A DNA stretch of 64,000 bases from Avrilella dinanensis (GCF_002807015.1 NZ_NIPO01000001.1:743936-807935); one strand, 5' to 3'; counted from the first letter of the stretch, positions 19,947 to 30,070 are shown. Notes: a model not told the origin generated them from the sequence alone. Numbers and translations: made by a program.

Positions 19947-21008
19947 TTATAAAGGATTAATCTGTGCGACAACTTTTTTGATGTCCTGTTCTTTTCTTTT
20001 CGGAAAAATCAGCAGTACATCTTCTTTTTCTACGATAATATAATCACTGAGACCGTCAATAACGACGAGCTTTTTGCCATCGGTACGGATAATGTTGTTC
20101 GTTCCGTCTTCAGTAAAAACCTGTGCATTGACCACCGCGTTATCGTTGTCGTCTTTAGGTAGTTTGTCATATAACGAACCCCACGTACCTAAATCGTTCC
20201 AATCGAAAGTTGCCTGCATCACAAAAACATTTTTCGCTTGTTCCATAATGGCATAATCAATGGAGATGTTTTGGGCTTTACCGTAATTTTCTGTCACAAA
20301 TTTTTCCTCATCTGGCGTACCGTAAGCAGATTCGCCTTGGGCAAATAATGCATACATTTCAGGTTGAAAAGTCTGAAACGCTTCCAGAATGGTGTTGTTC
20401 TGCCAGATGAATATGCCTGAATTCCATAAGAAATTACGGCTTTGGATAAATTTTCTCGCCGTTTGATAATCCGGCTTTTCCCGAAATTGTACCACTTTTT
20501 TTATCTGCCGGGTGTCTAATTTGTTGTATTCAATATAACCGTAACCGGTGTTCGGGAAAGTCGGTAAAATCCCGAAAGTCATCATCACTTTGTCGTGTTC
20601 GCAAATGTCAAAAGCCCTTTGCAGATTAGCCACAAACTGCACTTCGTCTTCAATCCAATGGTCGCTCGGGGCAATAACAGTCAGTGCATTGGGATTCATT
20701 TTCCGGATTTTCATCGAAGCATACAAAATGCACGGTGCGGTGTTCCGCATTTCCGGTTCTAAGATAATTTGAGATTCTTGAACGTCGGGGATTTGTTGTA
20801 AAATCAAATCTTTGTATTTCTGATGAGAAAGGATTAAAATATTTTCTTTCGGAATGATTTGGCTTAACCTTGAAAACGTTTGTTGAATCAATGTTTTTCC
20901 TGTTCCGAGCATATCGTGAAACTGCTTTGGAAATTCCGGTGTACTGACCGGCCAAAACCTTGAACCTACTCCGCCAGCCATCAAAATGGCATAATAATTC
21001 TTGTTCAT
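19947..21008 (-). CDS. manC: Mannose-1-phosphate guanylyltransferase
   Basis: 353 residues. It makes GDP-mannose from GTP and mannose-1-phosphate for surface polysaccharide and glycoprotein synthesis. The nucleotidyltransferase signature GGVGSRFWPVS...PKQ is at residues 12-29. The substrate motifs are PSDHWI and FLWNSGIFIW, with DWNDLGTW near the C-terminus. It is the one-domain type, without the phosphomannose-isomerase fusion of enterobacterial ManC. It lies 2 bp downstream of the SprT-like gene. Confidence 0.94.
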   Translation of the reverse strand: MNKNYYAILMAGGVGSRFWPVSTPEFPKQFHDMLGTGKTLIQQTFSRLSQIIPKENILILSHQKYKDLILQQIPDVQESQIILEPEMRNTAPCILYASMKIRKMNPNALTVIAPSDHWIEDEVQFVANLQRAFDICEHDKVMMTFGILPTFPNTGYGYIEYNKLDTRQIKKVVQFREKPDYQTARKFIQSRNFLWNSGIFIWQNNTILEAFQTFQPEMYALFAQGESAYGTPDEEKFVTENYGKAQNISIDYAIMEQAKNVFVMQATFDWNDLGTWGSLYDKLPKDDNDNAVVNAQVFTEDGTNNIIRTDGKKLVVIDGLSDYIIVEKEDVLLIFPKRKEQDIKKVVAQINPL

Positions 21009-21010
21009 AA

Positions 21011-21610
21011 TTATCTTTTTACCGGATATACAACCGCGTTGGGTTTGATGGCATATTTTCTGCCACTACGTACTTCTGTACATTCAAATCGCTTGACGAT
21101 TAACCTTTCTTTGCGGTATATCCGTTGGTTGTTTAACATAAAGTACCCTCCCAAAGGTACATCATTTAGAAATATTTTTTGGTCTTTGTCTTCAAATCGT
21201 TGTAAAACCATCGACAACATAGCATCGGTGTCACTGCTTGCCGACGGATTTTTAAAATGGTTAACCACTACCGGTAGAATTTCTTTCGGGAAAATCAAGG
21301 TATTCAGAAAAGGAACCATCAGCAGTTTGAATGTATGTTTCCATTCTTCGCCATGCGGTTTGATGTTTCTGCCGTATTTCTGAAAAGCAACCAGATGGGC
21401 GATTTCGTGAATCAGCGTAATGAGAAAACGGTATTGATTCAGGCTGGCGTTGACGGTAATCTGATGGCTTCCGTCCGGATTTTTCCGGTAATCACCATGC
21501 CGGGTTGTACGTTCATTGACGATTTTCAGATGCACATGATATGCCTTGATGAGCTCAAAAACGGACTCAACGCTGTTTTCCGGAAGATATTTGGTTAAAA
21601 CCTGGGTCAA
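21011..21610 (-). CDS. SprT-like zinc metalloprotease domain protein
   Basis: 199 residues with the SprT zinc motif HEIAH (68-72) and the downstream family signature PHGEEWKHTF containing the third candidate ligand, His86. The C-terminal half resembles a small beta domain. SprT/Spartan relatives act on DNA-protein crosslinks in eukaryotes; the bacterial role is unclear. It is sandwiched between SDR and manC genes with 1-2 bp gaps, so it is co-expressed with them. Confidence 0.88.
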   Translation of the reverse strand: MTQVLTKYLPENSVESVFELIKAYHVHLKIVNERTTRHGDYRKNPDGSHQITVNASLNQYRFLITLIHEIAHLVAFQKYGRNIKPHGEEWKHTFKLLMVPFLNTLIFPKEILPVVVNHFKNPSASSDTDAMLSMVLQRFEDKDQKIFLNDVPLGGYFMLNNQRIYRKERLIVKRFECTEVRSGRKYAIKPNAVVYPVKR

Positions 21611-21611
21611 A

Positions 21612-22292
21612 CTATGGGGTTGTTGAAGATACTTGTAATACTTTTCCGTTGAAATACCTGTTTCCGTTCAGGGCAAAATCTGCAATATATTCTGCCATAT
21701 TTTCCGGATTGAGGGGTGCCTGATAGCCCGGAAAAGCTTCTTCGAGCATTTCTGTCTGCACAGCTCCCAATGCCAATACATTGAAAGCGATACCTTGCTC
21801 TTTGTATTCTTCCGCCAACAATTCAGACAACGTGATTACCGCACCTTTGCTTGAGCTATATGCCGACAATCCTGGAAATTTCATGCTGCCCTGAATGCCT
21901 CCCATACTGCTGATAGTTACTACGTGACCGCCTTCGGTCATTGAGGGTAAAATCGCCTGATTCAAAGCTACTACACCAAAAACGTTCACTTTGTAAACAT
22001 AATCAAATTCCTCAGCGGTTATTTCCGCAAATGGTTTATTGACAATAGCACCGGCATTGTGGATAACGATGTCGATTTTCGGGTGTTTTTTCCCTATTTT
22101 TTCCGCAACGTCCCGAACAGATTCGGGTTGGGTCAAATCTACGGAATAACAGCTTACATTGGGTAAATCCTGTAATTTACCGGAAATTTTTCTGGACAAG
22201 GCAATTATTTGATTTGATGCGTTTTTGGCTAAAATCTGACAAAGCTCCAGCCCAATTCCTCTGCTGGTTCCGGTAATAAGTATGGTTTTCAT
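21612..22292 (-). CDS. Short-chain dehydrogenase/reductase
   Basis: 226 residues from the Met at 22292. The start is supported by a -7 element just upstream, which leaves the alternative Met at 22313 outside the likely transcript. The nucleotide-binding glycine motif is TGTSRGIG (7-14). The N-A-G motif is HNAGAIV (79-84). Catalytic residues are Ser128/129, Tyr145 and Lys149 (AYSSSKG). It is a classical-type NAD(P)-dependent oxidoreductase with unknown substrate, and the first gene of the SDR-sprT-manC-DUF2891 operon. Confidence 0.9.
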   Translation of the reverse strand: MKTILITGTSRGIGLELCQILAKNASNQIIALSRKISGKLQDLPNVSCYSVDLTQPESVRDVAEKIGKKHPKIDIVIHNAGAIVNKPFAEITAEEFDYVYKVNVFGVVALNQAILPSMTEGGHVVTISSMGGIQGSMKFPGLSAYSSSKGAVITLSELLAEEYKEQGIAFNVLALGAVQTEMLEEAFPGYQAPLNPENMAEYIADFALNGNRYFNGKVLQVSSTTP

Positions 22293-22310
22293 TGGTTTGT
22301 ATGATTTGTA

Positions 22311-22318
22311 CAAATATA
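22311..22318 (-). promoter_or_regulatory. -7 promoter element of the SDR-manC operon
   Basis: On the minus strand TATATTTG matches TAnnTTTG and ends 18 nt before the ATG at 22292. No clear TTG is seen at -33. Confidence 0.4.
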
Positions 22319-22344
22319 CAAAATTAAATGCCTTTCCTGTTTTC

Positions 22345-22746
22345 TTAGTTATACTCTGCCGGTTTCTTGATGCTGATGATGAATTTTAATGCCGTGCTTA
22401 CCGATACACCCGAAGGAATCAGATTCATGACAGGGTTCAGTTCCTGCAATGCTTTTTCAGGATTTGTCGCACTAAACTCATGTATGTAGCTGAAAAGCTG
22501 CTTTTCTCTGTCTGTGTTTTTTGACAGATTGTAATAATAAGAAACAGATTGTAAGGACTCCAGTACAGAAATCAATGTTGATGTTTGGGGAAATTGCGTT
22601 TTGTTTTCCCGCAGAAAATATAGTGGTTCCGAATAATCTATTTCGAACATTTTTTCTTTTGCAAATACTTCTTGTTGATTTCTTTTGCCTGATTCGGTGG
22701 TTTTTTTAATACTGTTTTCGTTAATTTTTTTTCTGTTGTTAATCAT
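22345..22746 (-). CDS. Small hypothetical protein
   Basis: 133 residues from the Met at 22746. A longer frame to 22824 lacks support. The N-terminus is strongly basic (MINNRKKINENSIKKTTESG), followed by a helical, acidic part. No signal peptide, membrane segment or family that I recognise. It is separated from the SDR operon by a promoter. A candidate -7 element (TATATTTG, minus strand) lies far upstream at 22992-22999, which would give a leader of about 240 nt. Confidence 0.5.
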   Translation of the reverse strand: MINNRKKINENSIKKTTESGKRNQQEVFAKEKMFEIDYSEPLYFLRENKTQFPQTSTLISVLESLQSVSYYYNLSKNTDREKQLFSYIHEFSATNPEKALQELNPVMNLIPSGVSVSTALKFIISIKKPAEYN

Positions 22747-23121
22747 AGTTTTTGATTTTTGATGCAAAACGTGGGCTAATTCCTTTAGTTTGCAACAGAA
22801 GCCCGACCAAAGGCTGTAGAACAAAGCAAAAAGGAATGCTCGCGTTTAGTGGGCATTTCCACTTTTACTTCCTGCTCTACTTTGAAAAAAATATGGTCGT
22901 ATTTCTGTTGCAGGAATTTTTAAAGCGAAATGCTGTTTTAGTATATTAATTGTCTATGCTTTAAGCCATTTATTTTGGTTTTTTATTTTAGCAAATATAT
23001 AAAATGTTTTTGTCTGTTATAAAATCCAGTAAAGAATATTTTTTTAGTATATTTAACAATTAATTTATTGGTTGAAAACAAACATATCTATAAATATAAC
23101 TTAACTTTTAAAGATTACTTT
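22747..23121. other. Intergenic region, 375 bp
   Basis: AT-rich divergent spacer between the small hypothetical gene (leftward) and the delta-60-repeat gene (rightward). Apart from the candidate minus-strand -7 element at 22992-22999 I see no gene, tRNA or strong hairpin. Confidence 0.5.
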
Positions 23122-25722
23122 ATGAAAACATTACTTACAATACAATTTAGAATCATTGCGACAGTTGTCTCTTTGTTTTTTGTGACTTTCGGATTTTACG
23201 CTCAAACTCCCGGAAATATAGACTTGTCCTTTGACGTTGGAAACGGGGTAACCGTAAATGAAGCATTTACACGTTGTCTTGCCTTACAGTCGGACGGCAA
23301 AATTTTGGTAGGAGGAAATTTTACTTCTTACGATGGATACGCCCGAAATAGTATTGTCCGTCTAAATGCAGACGGAACCGTAGATACTTCTTTCAATAGT
23401 GGTTCCGGATTAAGTGAATATTCAAGTATATACGCAATAACCGTGCAGCCAGACGGCAAAATTTTAGTAGGAGGAAGCTTCACTTCTTATAACGGACAGT
23501 CCAAAAATCTCATTGTTAGATTGAATTCCAATGGAGATGTAGATACTTCTTTTGACATAGGCACAGGTTTTAGTGCTGCTGATTATGCCAATGCTGTTCA
23601 CTCAATTGTCGTTCAGCCAGACGGTAAGATTATAATTGGTGGCTATTTTATTTCCTATAATGGTCAACCTGCAGCAAGCCTGATTCGCCTGAATGCAAAC
23701 GGAAGCATTGACACTTCGTTCGATATCGGTGCAGGGATAAAATATTATAGCGTATTACAACTGAAAGCTTTTGTTTACGATATTCATTTGCAGGATAATG
23801 GTAAGATAATAATAGGCGGAAATTTTAATAAATTTAATGATGAAGATATAGTAGGTAATGTTGTTCGCTTAAATGCTGATGGTAGTTTAGATAATTCTTT
23901 CGGTATCACTGAAGGGGTTGGTGTTAACGCAATAGTGTTTTCAGTTGGTGTGCAATCTGATAGTAAAGTATTGGCAGGTGGTACACAATTTATACCTGGA
24001 GAAGGGGGGCAAATTAACATTGTACGTTTTAATGAAGACGGCAGTTTAGATAGCACATTTGATATCGGAACCGGACTTGAAGATGAGAACCAAGCTGTTA
24101 TTGTCGAAGACTTAGTTATACAATCCGATGGTAAAATTATTATAGGAGGGTCTTTTTCCAACCTAAACGGACAATCTGTAAAACGCATTGCCAGACTGAA
24201 TTCGGACGGAACGCAGGATACTACTTTTGATTCCGGAATGGGATTTAATGCAAGACTTTCGGATTTACTGCTGCAGCCTGATGGGAAAATTGTTGCCGGA
24301 GGTCAGTTTTCCCTATATAATGGACAACCGCGAGAACAAGTAACTCGGTTAAATACTAATGGGAATATAGATAATCTTTTTGATGTGGGTGGAGGAATTC
24401 AGAAACAATTCATTGCAACCGCTTATGATGTAACCATACAACCTGACGGAAAAATTCTGGTAGCAGGTGATTTTTCCCATTACGATAACTATCCTGTCGG
24501 AGGCATTGTTCGGGTAAATGATGATGGAAGCCGTGACAATTCGTTTCAGGTTGGAGGAGGATTTATCCGTTCAGGCGGAATTAGGTCTAATGTGTATAAG
24601 ATAAAAGTACAATCTGATGGAAAAATTCTGGTAGGAGGAGATTTTATTGCTTATAATGACCAAAGTACATTCAAAATGGTTCGATTAAATGCTGACGGTA
24701 CATTGGATACAACATTTGAAAAATTTAATCTTCCGTCATATAACTGGGCAGTCCGAACTTTTGATTCACAACTTGATGGCAAAATTATAGTGGGCAGGCA
24801 GGAGGGGGCTCCTTATCTTTACAGATACAATGCAGACGGAAGTATAGACAATACCTTTGATATTGGTACAGGAGTTAACGGAACTGTTAGCTCTATTGTG
24901 ACACAGCCAGATGGCAAGGTGTTGGTCTGCGGAAATTTTACTGAGTTTAATGGACAGCCACAAAACAGGATTATGCGTTTGAACCCGGACGGCAGTTTAG
25001 ATACGTCTTTTGATGTCGGAACAGGTATTGGAAATGATACAAATCGATTGACAATAGCATTGCAGCCAGACGGTAAAATTCTTGTTGGAGCACCTATTCA
25101 CGTTTTTAATGGAGAGAACTTAAATTATAAAAGAATCATTAGGCTCAATCCAGACGGTAGTTTGGATACATCATTTGAAGAAGCTATTAGTGCTGGTGGT
25201 GGCTCCATACAAACAATTTCTGTGCAACCCGACGGCAAAATCATTGTAGGCGGTTTTTTTGGTGGTGTTTTAAGAAATTTCACTCGCCTCAACAGCGATG
25301 GAAGTGTTGATAGTTCTTTTTTGGAAGATGTAGGATTTAATGCATCTGGAAATGTTTACAGAACAGCTATTCAAACCGATGAAAAAATTTTAGTTGTAGG
25401 GGCATTTATTAAATACAATACTCATTACCGAAACGGTATCTTGCGTTTGCATGGAGATGCAACAGCCGATGTTGAAGATTTTGAAAATTCATCAGCATTA
25501 ATCGATATTTATCCAAATCCCACTAAAGATTATTTCAATATTATATCAGAAGATATCATTCAATCAATTGAACTCTATGATATTGCAGGCAGATTGATAA
25601 AAACAGAATTGGTTAACGGTTTTGAAGTACAACAAAATGTCAGTAGCTTGGCAAGTGGAACTTACATACTGAAAGTAAAAACGGAAAAAACAGAAATCAC
25701 AAAGAAAATTATTAAAGAATAA
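23122..25722 (+). CDS. T9SS-secreted delta-60 repeat (beta-propeller-like) protein
   Basis: 866 residues from ATG 23122; an in-frame TTG 54 bases upstream would only add residues ahead of the signal peptide. After a signal peptide (ending GFYAQ), about 14 copies of a ~55-60-residue repeat follow. Each has the core QPDGKILVGG-F--YNG and ends with RLN-DGS-DTSFD, the delta-60 repeat (DUF5122) pattern. The last ~70 residues are a T9SS type A sorting domain (IDIYPNPTKDYFNI ... LASGTYILKVKTE). It is probably a surface-exposed adhesin-like or structural protein; its ligand is unknown. A monocistronic unit that ends at a strong bidirectional terminator. Confidence 0.93.
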   Translation: MKTLLTIQFRIIATVVSLFFVTFGFYAQTPGNIDLSFDVGNGVTVNEAFTRCLALQSDGKILVGGNFTSYDGYARNSIVRLNADGTVDTSFNSGSGLSEYSSIYAITVQPDGKILVGGSFTSYNGQSKNLIVRLNSNGDVDTSFDIGTGFSAADYANAVHSIVVQPDGKIIIGGYFISYNGQPAASLIRLNANGSIDTSFDIGAGIKYYSVLQLKAFVYDIHLQDNGKIIIGGNFNKFNDEDIVGNVVRLNADGSLDNSFGITEGVGVNAIVFSVGVQSDSKVLAGGTQFIPGEGGQINIVRFNEDGSLDSTFDIGTGLEDENQAVIVEDLVIQSDGKIIIGGSFSNLNGQSVKRIARLNSDGTQDTTFDSGMGFNARLSDLLLQPDGKIVAGGQFSLYNGQPREQVTRLNTNGNIDNLFDVGGGIQKQFIATAYDVTIQPDGKILVAGDFSHYDNYPVGGIVRVNDDGSRDNSFQVGGGFIRSGGIRSNVYKIKVQSDGKILVGGDFIAYNDQSTFKMVRLNADGTLDTTFEKFNLPSYNWAVRTFDSQLDGKIIVGRQEGAPYLYRYNADGSIDNTFDIGTGVNGTVSSIVTQPDGKVLVCGNFTEFNGQPQNRIMRLNPDGSLDTSFDVGTGIGNDTNRLTIALQPDGKILVGAPIHVFNGENLNYKRIIRLNPDGSLDTSFEEAISAGGGSIQTISVQPDGKIIVGGFFGGVLRNFTRLNSDGSVDSSFLEDVGFNASGNVYRTAIQTDEKILVVGAFIKYNTHYRNGILRLHGDATADVEDFENSSALIDIYPNPTKDYFNIISEDIIQSIELYDIAGRLIKTELVNGFEVQQNVSSLASGTYILKVKTEKTEITKKIIKE

Positions 25723-25737
25723 TCAAGTAATAATACC

Positions 25738-25775
25738 AAAAAACACCTGTAATGTAGAGTATTACAGGTGTTTTT
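25738..25775. terminator. Bidirectional intrinsic terminator
   Basis: A perfect stem, AAAAACACCTGTAAT with ATTACAGGTGTTTTT, around a 7-nt loop, has an A-run on one side and a T-run on the other. It lies between the convergent delta-60 and pdhC genes and can serve both. Confidence 0.88.
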
Positions 25776-25795
25776 CGTTGATGATAATCGTGTTA

Positions 25796-27403
25796 TTAGG
25801 CTAACATCGTTACCGGATTTTCGATATAACTGCGGAGAGTTTGTAAAAATTCTGCTCCGGTAGCTCCGTCCACGGTTCTGTGGTCACAGGCTAAGGTTAC
25901 AGTCATCGTGTTGCCTATAACGATTTGTCCATTTTTTACAACCGGTTTTTCAATGATAGCACCCACAGACAAAATGGCCGAATTAGGCTGATTGATAATA
26001 GAAGTAAATTCTTTGATACCAAACATACCTAAGTTGGAAACTGTGAAAGTGGAACCTTCCATTTCTTTAGGTTGTAATTTTTTGTTTTTCGCTTTTCCTG
26101 CCAAATCTTTCACTGTCAAACCGATTTGTGTCAGACTCAGCAAATCCGTATAGTTTATTACCGGTACTACCAATCCGTCTTCTACGGCAACTGCCACACC
26201 TATATTCACATGATGATTGATGATAGTAGCATTTTCTGTCCATTTAGAATTCACTTTCGGGTGTTTCTTCAATGCCATTGCACAAGCTTTTACTACCATA
26301 TCGTTGAATGATACTTTGGTGTCCGGCAAACTGTTGATTGTTTTTCGTGACGCAATTGCGTTGTCCATATCAATTTCAATGGTCAGGTAATAGTGCGGTG
26401 CGGTGTATTTGGATTCAGACAGTCTTCGTGCAATGGTCTTACGCATTTGAGAGTTTTTCACTTCCTCTGCGTGAGTTTCCCCAGCCGGAACAAATGTCTG
26501 CACAGATGATTTTTCTGTTTTTGACTCAACAGCTTTTTCAGACGATGTAAAGTTTTCTACATCACTTTTCACGATACGACCGTTTTCACCAGAACCTTTT
26601 ACTTGTGACAAATCGATTCCTTTTTCTTCGGCAATCTTTTTGGCTAAAGGCGAAGCAAAAATACGTCCGGTATTGTTTTTGGCTGATTCTTCTTTAGCCG
26701 GTTCCTCTTTTTTAGTTGACTCTGATGAGGATTGGGTTTCTTTTTTCTCAGATTTTTTAGCTACAGGTTTTCCTCCGGTTGCTACGACTCCGGAAACATC
26801 GGTTCCTTCCGGACCAACGATTGCCAGTACACTGTCAACAGGAGCAGATTCCCCTTCCTGAATGCCGATATGTAATAATGTTCCGGAATAGAACGATTCG
26901 AATTCCATTGTCGCTTTGTCCGTTTCGATTTCTGCCAGAATATCTCCTTCCGAAACGTTATCTCCGACTTTTTTTAACCATGTTGCCACCGTTCCTTCAG
27001 TCATTGTGTCGCTCAGGCGAGGCATAGTGATGATTTCTACTCCTTCGGGTATTTCTCCTGATGCTTTTTCTTCTTCTTGAGACTCAGAAGAATCAGCAGT
27101 TTCAGGTTCTTCTGATTTTTCTTTATCGGCGTTACCGCTTTCTAATAATTGTTTATAATCTTCTCCCTCTTTACCTATAATTGCCAGTACACTGTCAACA
27201 GGGGCGGTTTCTCCTTCCTGAATACCGATATACAGCAACGTTCCGGATTGAAACGATTCAAATTCCATTGTTGCTTTGTCTGTTTCGATTTCAGCCAGAA
27301 TATCTCCTTCTGAAACTTTGTCTCCAACTTTTTTTAACCATGTTGCCACCGTCCCTTCGGTCATTGTGTCGCTCAGGCGGGGCATTGTGATGATTTCTGC
27401 CAT
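25796..27403 (-). CDS. pdhC: Pyruvate dehydrogenase E2, dihydrolipoyl acetyltransferase with two lipoyl domains
   Basis: 535 residues. It transfers the acetyl group from lipoyl to CoA in the pyruvate dehydrogenase complex. Two lipoyl domains (about 3-80 and 123-200) have lipoyl-lysines K43 and K163 in ETDKATMEF. They are spaced exactly 120 residues apart and nearly identical, implying a recent in-frame duplication. A charged linker follows. The E1/E3-binding domain is at ~247-285 (RIFASPLAKKIAEEKGI). The catalytic domain contains DHRTVDG, with His508 and Asp512. It lies 3 bp downstream of pdhA. E1beta and E3 are not in this window. Confidence 0.97.
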   Translation of the reverse strand: MAEIITMPRLSDTMTEGTVATWLKKVGDKVSEGDILAEIETDKATMEFESFQSGTLLYIGIQEGETAPVDSVLAIIGKEGEDYKQLLESGNADKEKSEEPETADSSESQEEEKASGEIPEGVEIITMPRLSDTMTEGTVATWLKKVGDNVSEGDILAEIETDKATMEFESFYSGTLLHIGIQEGESAPVDSVLAIVGPEGTDVSGVVATGGKPVAKKSEKKETQSSSESTKKEEPAKEESAKNNTGRIFASPLAKKIAEEKGIDLSQVKGSGENGRIVKSDVENFTSSEKAVESKTEKSSVQTFVPAGETHAEEVKNSQMRKTIARRLSESKYTAPHYYLTIEIDMDNAIASRKTINSLPDTKVSFNDMVVKACAMALKKHPKVNSKWTENATIINHHVNIGVAVAVEDGLVVPVINYTDLLSLTQIGLTVKDLAGKAKNKKLQPKEMEGSTFTVSNLGMFGIKEFTSIINQPNSAILSVGAIIEKPVVKNGQIVIGNTMTVTLACDHRTVDGATGAEFLQTLRSYIENPVTMLA

Positions 27404-27406
27404 AAT

Positions 27407-28405
27407 TTATAATTTATGTGGTAAAAACGGATAATCTTCTTGCTCGTAAACAACGTCGTACATCACGCTTGTGTCCGGATATGGCGATTCTTCTGCAAAT
27501 TGCTCACATTCTTTAACCAAATCGCGTACGCGGTTGTCGATTTCTTCAATTTCTTCGTCGCTTGCCCAATTGTTTTCTTTGATGGTGTCTAATACTTGAG
27601 TAATCGGGTCAATTTTTTTATATTCTTCTACCTCTGCTTTGGTACGATAATGTTGTGCGTCTGACATAGAGTGTCCTCTGTATCGGTAAGTCTTCATTTC
27701 CAAAAATGTCGGGCCTTCTCCTTTTCTCGCTCTTTCAATTGCGTCATAGACAGCTTCGGCTACTTTAACCGGATTCATGGCATCTACAGCATAGCTCGGC
27801 ATTTCATACCCTAATCCTAATTTCCATACATCGACGTGGTTGGCTGTTCTTTCTACAGATGTTCCCATTGCATAGCCATTATTTTCACAGATAAAAATAA
27901 CCGGAAGTTTCCATAGCATTGCCATATTAAATGCTTCGTGTAACGAACCTTGTCTTGCGGCTCCGTCCCCGAAAAATGTCAGAGTAGCTGCATCAATACC
28001 TTTATATTTGTCGGCGAATGCGAGTCCGGCTCCTAAAGGAATTTGTCCGCCAACGATACCATGTCCGCCGTAAAAACGATGTTCTTTTGAGAAGATGTGC
28101 ATAGAGCCTCCCAAGCCTTGTGAGGTTCCGGTAGCTTTACCTAACAATTCCGCCATAACTTTTCTCGGGTCAACACCCATACCGATAGGTTGAACGTGAT
28201 TACGATAAGCTGTAATCATTTTGTCTTTAGATAAGTCCATAGCGTGTAAGCAGCCGGCAAGAATGGCCTCCTGTCCGTTATAAAGGTGTAAGAAACCTCT
28301 CACTTTTTGCTGTATATATAAAGCGGCAAGTTTGTCTTCAAACTTACGCCAAAAGAGCATATTTTCGTACCAGTCTAAATAAACTTCTTTCGTTAGTTCT
28401 TTCAT
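27407..28405 (-). CDS. pdhA: Pyruvate dehydrogenase E1 component, alpha subunit
   Basis: 332 residues. It decarboxylates pyruvate with thiamine diphosphate together with a separate E1beta subunit. The ThDP motif GDGAARQG...CENN spans residues ~146-176, and the conserved loop YRGHSMSDAQHYR is present. It is followed 3 bp later by the E2 gene. The pdhA-pdhC pair without pdhB alongside is an arrangement known in Bacteroidota. A candidate -7 element (TAATTTTG, minus strand, 28455-28462) lies ~50 bp upstream. Confidence 0.96.
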   Translation of the reverse strand: MKELTKEVYLDWYENMLFWRKFEDKLAALYIQQKVRGFLHLYNGQEAILAGCLHAMDLSKDKMITAYRNHVQPIGMGVDPRKVMAELLGKATGTSQGLGGSMHIFSKEHRFYGGHGIVGGQIPLGAGLAFADKYKGIDAATLTFFGDGAARQGSLHEAFNMAMLWKLPVIFICENNGYAMGTSVERTANHVDVWKLGLGYEMPSYAVDAMNPVKVAEAVYDAIERARKGEGPTFLEMKTYRYRGHSMSDAQHYRTKAEVEEYKKIDPITQVLDTIKENNWASDEEIEEIDNRVRDLVKECEQFAEESPYPDTSVMYDVVYEQEDYPFLPHKL

Positions 28406-28454
28406 TTTTGTTGTTTTTAATAAAAGGCTGTTTTTTGCCTATTTAGGATTTTAG

Positions 28455-28462
28455 CAAAATTA
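28455..28462 (-). promoter_or_regulatory. Candidate -7 promoter element of pdhA-pdhC
   Basis: On the minus strand TAATTTTG fits TAnnTTTG, 49 bp before the ATG. No -33 TTG at the right distance, so the assignment is tentative. Confidence 0.35.
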
Positions 28463-28534
28463 AGCTATCAAAGCCGAATGAAAAAAATATTTGTAAAAAT
28501 TTTCTCCTAAAAATATAAGAATTATGGTATAAAT

Positions 28535-28564
28535 AAAAAGGTTGTCTGAAAAGACAACCTTTTT
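28535..28564 (-). terminator. Intrinsic terminator of the ompA-family gene
   Basis: A perfect 13-bp stem, AAAAAGGTTGTCT with AGACAACCTTTTT, has a GAAA loop (plus strand). It lies 21 bp after the stop of the leftward porin gene. Confidence 0.88.
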
Positions 28565-28585
28565 AGTGTTTTAAATATTTAAAAC

Positions 28586-30070
28586 TTATTTTACAAGTCT
28601 AACCTCAGTACGACGGTTATTTGCTCTACCGGCAGCAGTTTTGTTTGTGTCGATAGGACGTTTAGAACCGAATCCTTCAGCAGAAAGTCTGTCAGCTTTA
28701 ACTCCTTGAGAAATCAAATAGTCTTGTACTGCTTTTGCTCTGTCTAAAGATAGAGGGTCATTGATTTTGTCACTTCCTGTTGAGTCAGTGTGTCCTTCAA
28801 CTACGAATTTAGCCGTAGGGAATTGTTTCATTACTCTTGCCATCTCGTTTAACACAGCGTAAGATTGCTCTTGGAAAGTTGATTTTCCTGTGTTGAACAA
28901 TATGGTTTTACCGTAATCGTTCAATTCTTTGATGTGTTTTTCTTCTACTTCAGGACAGCCGTTGTTAGATGCAGGACCAGCAATTTTAGGACATTCGTCT
29001 TCGTGGTCAGGCACTCCGTCACCGTCAGTATCAGGCCAAGGACATCCGTCATTTTCTGCAGGACCGGCTTCTTCCGGACATTTATCTACATTGTCAAGAA
29101 CTCCGTCACCGTCAGTATCTCCCCAAGGGCATCCGTTATTTTCTGCAGGACCAAATTCATCAGGGCAAGCGTCTTGGTGGTTAGGCACTCCGTCACCGTC
29201 ATCGTCAGGACAGCCGTTGTATTCAGGTAATCCTGCTTCGAATGGACAGTCATCTTCAGGGTCGATAATTCCGTCACCGTCAGTATCAGGACAACCGTTT
29301 AATTCAACTAATCCTGGTAATTCAGGACATTCGTCATATTTATCTAATACTCCGTCGCCGTCAGTGTCTTTACCTCCGAAACGGAAAGTAAATCCTGCCA
29401 TGTGTTGTAAGTGAGAAGGAACGGAAATATCATTACCTCTTTCGAAGCTGTATAATTCTTCTTGTCCGTCTTCGAATTGATATTTATAAGTTGAAGACAA
29501 GCTTAAACCAATGTTTTCAGAAAACCAGATGGTCAAGCCTAAACCTCCGTTTACGTTACCGGAAGATGCTTTTCCTAAGAAAGCATAACCACCACCTACG
29601 TGAACAGACGGGTCAAACCATTTAGAACCGATTAGTCCGCCGATGCTGTATCGGAACTGACCATCAATGCCATAGTACATCATATCTACTGCGTCAACAG
29701 TTCTTTGCCCGTTGAAGTCAGCATCTGTGATGACACCGCCGTCCATTACGATGTTGTCAAAACCTCCCGGATTTAATGGATTAACCATTTTGGTCATTTT
29801 GTTAACTGACCCTACAACTCCGAATGATAGGTTTGAACCAAGATAACGATGAACGCTTAATGTGGATACTGATGGAAGCATACTCCAGTTGTCTGTTTGG
29901 AAATATTGTCCAAATCTGTCGCCAAATCCTGTGGCTACGCTTGAACGACCTCCGTCAAGAGCATTCATGCCAACGCCAACCGCCCATGGTTGGTCTTCAG
30001 TTTGTGCTTGTGCAGCTGTCATTGTTCCTAACATGGCTGCAGCTACAAATAATTTGTTGAAATGTTTCAT
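28586..30070 (-). CDS. OmpA-family porin with thrombospondin type-3 repeats
   Basis: 494 residues from the Met at 30070, which begins the signal peptide [20 protein letters not shown]; an upstream in-frame Met at 30103 is on the far side of, or inside, the promoter. The N-terminal half is a beta-barrel. Five or so calcium-binding TSP3 repeats follow (DTDGDGV-D--D-CP, ~250-385). The C-terminal OmpA peptidoglycan-binding domain is at ~390-494 ([39 protein letters not shown]). It anchors the outer membrane to the cell wall and is usually very abundant. It has its own consensus promoter and terminator. Confidence 0.95.
   Translation of the reverse strand: MKHFNKLFVAAAMLGTMTAAQAQTEDQPWAVGVGMNALDGGRSSVATGFGDRFGQYFQTDNWSMLPSVSTLSVHRYLGSNLSFGVVGSVNKMTKMVNPLNPGGFDNIVMDGGVITDADFNGQRTVDAVDMMYYGIDGQFRYSIGGLIGSKWFDPSVHVGGGYAFLGKASSGNVNGGLGLTIWFSENIGLSLSSTYKYQFEDGQEELYSFERGNDISVPSHLQHMAGFTFRFGGKDTDGDGVLDKYDECPELPGLVELNGCPDTDGDGIIDPEDDCPFEAGLPEYNGCPDDDGDGVPNHQDACPDEFGPAENNGCPWGDTDGDGVLDNVDKCPEEAGPAENDGCPWPDTDGDGVPDHEDECPKIAGPASNNGCPEVEEKHIKELNDYGKTILFNTGKSTFQEQSYAVLNEMARVMKQFPTAKFVVEGHTDSTGSDKINDPLSLDRAKAVQDYLISQGVKADRLSAEGFGSKRPIDTNKTAAGRANNRRTEVRLVK

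Noticed and set aside
23250..25450. Regular DNA repeats suggesting a CRISPR array or minisatellite.
   Set aside because: The repeats are codon-degenerate copies of a ~55-60-residue protein motif (delta-60) inside one open frame.
28930..29380. Tandem repeats resembling a satellite array.
   Set aside because: They encode thrombospondin type-3 calcium repeats in the OmpA-family porin.
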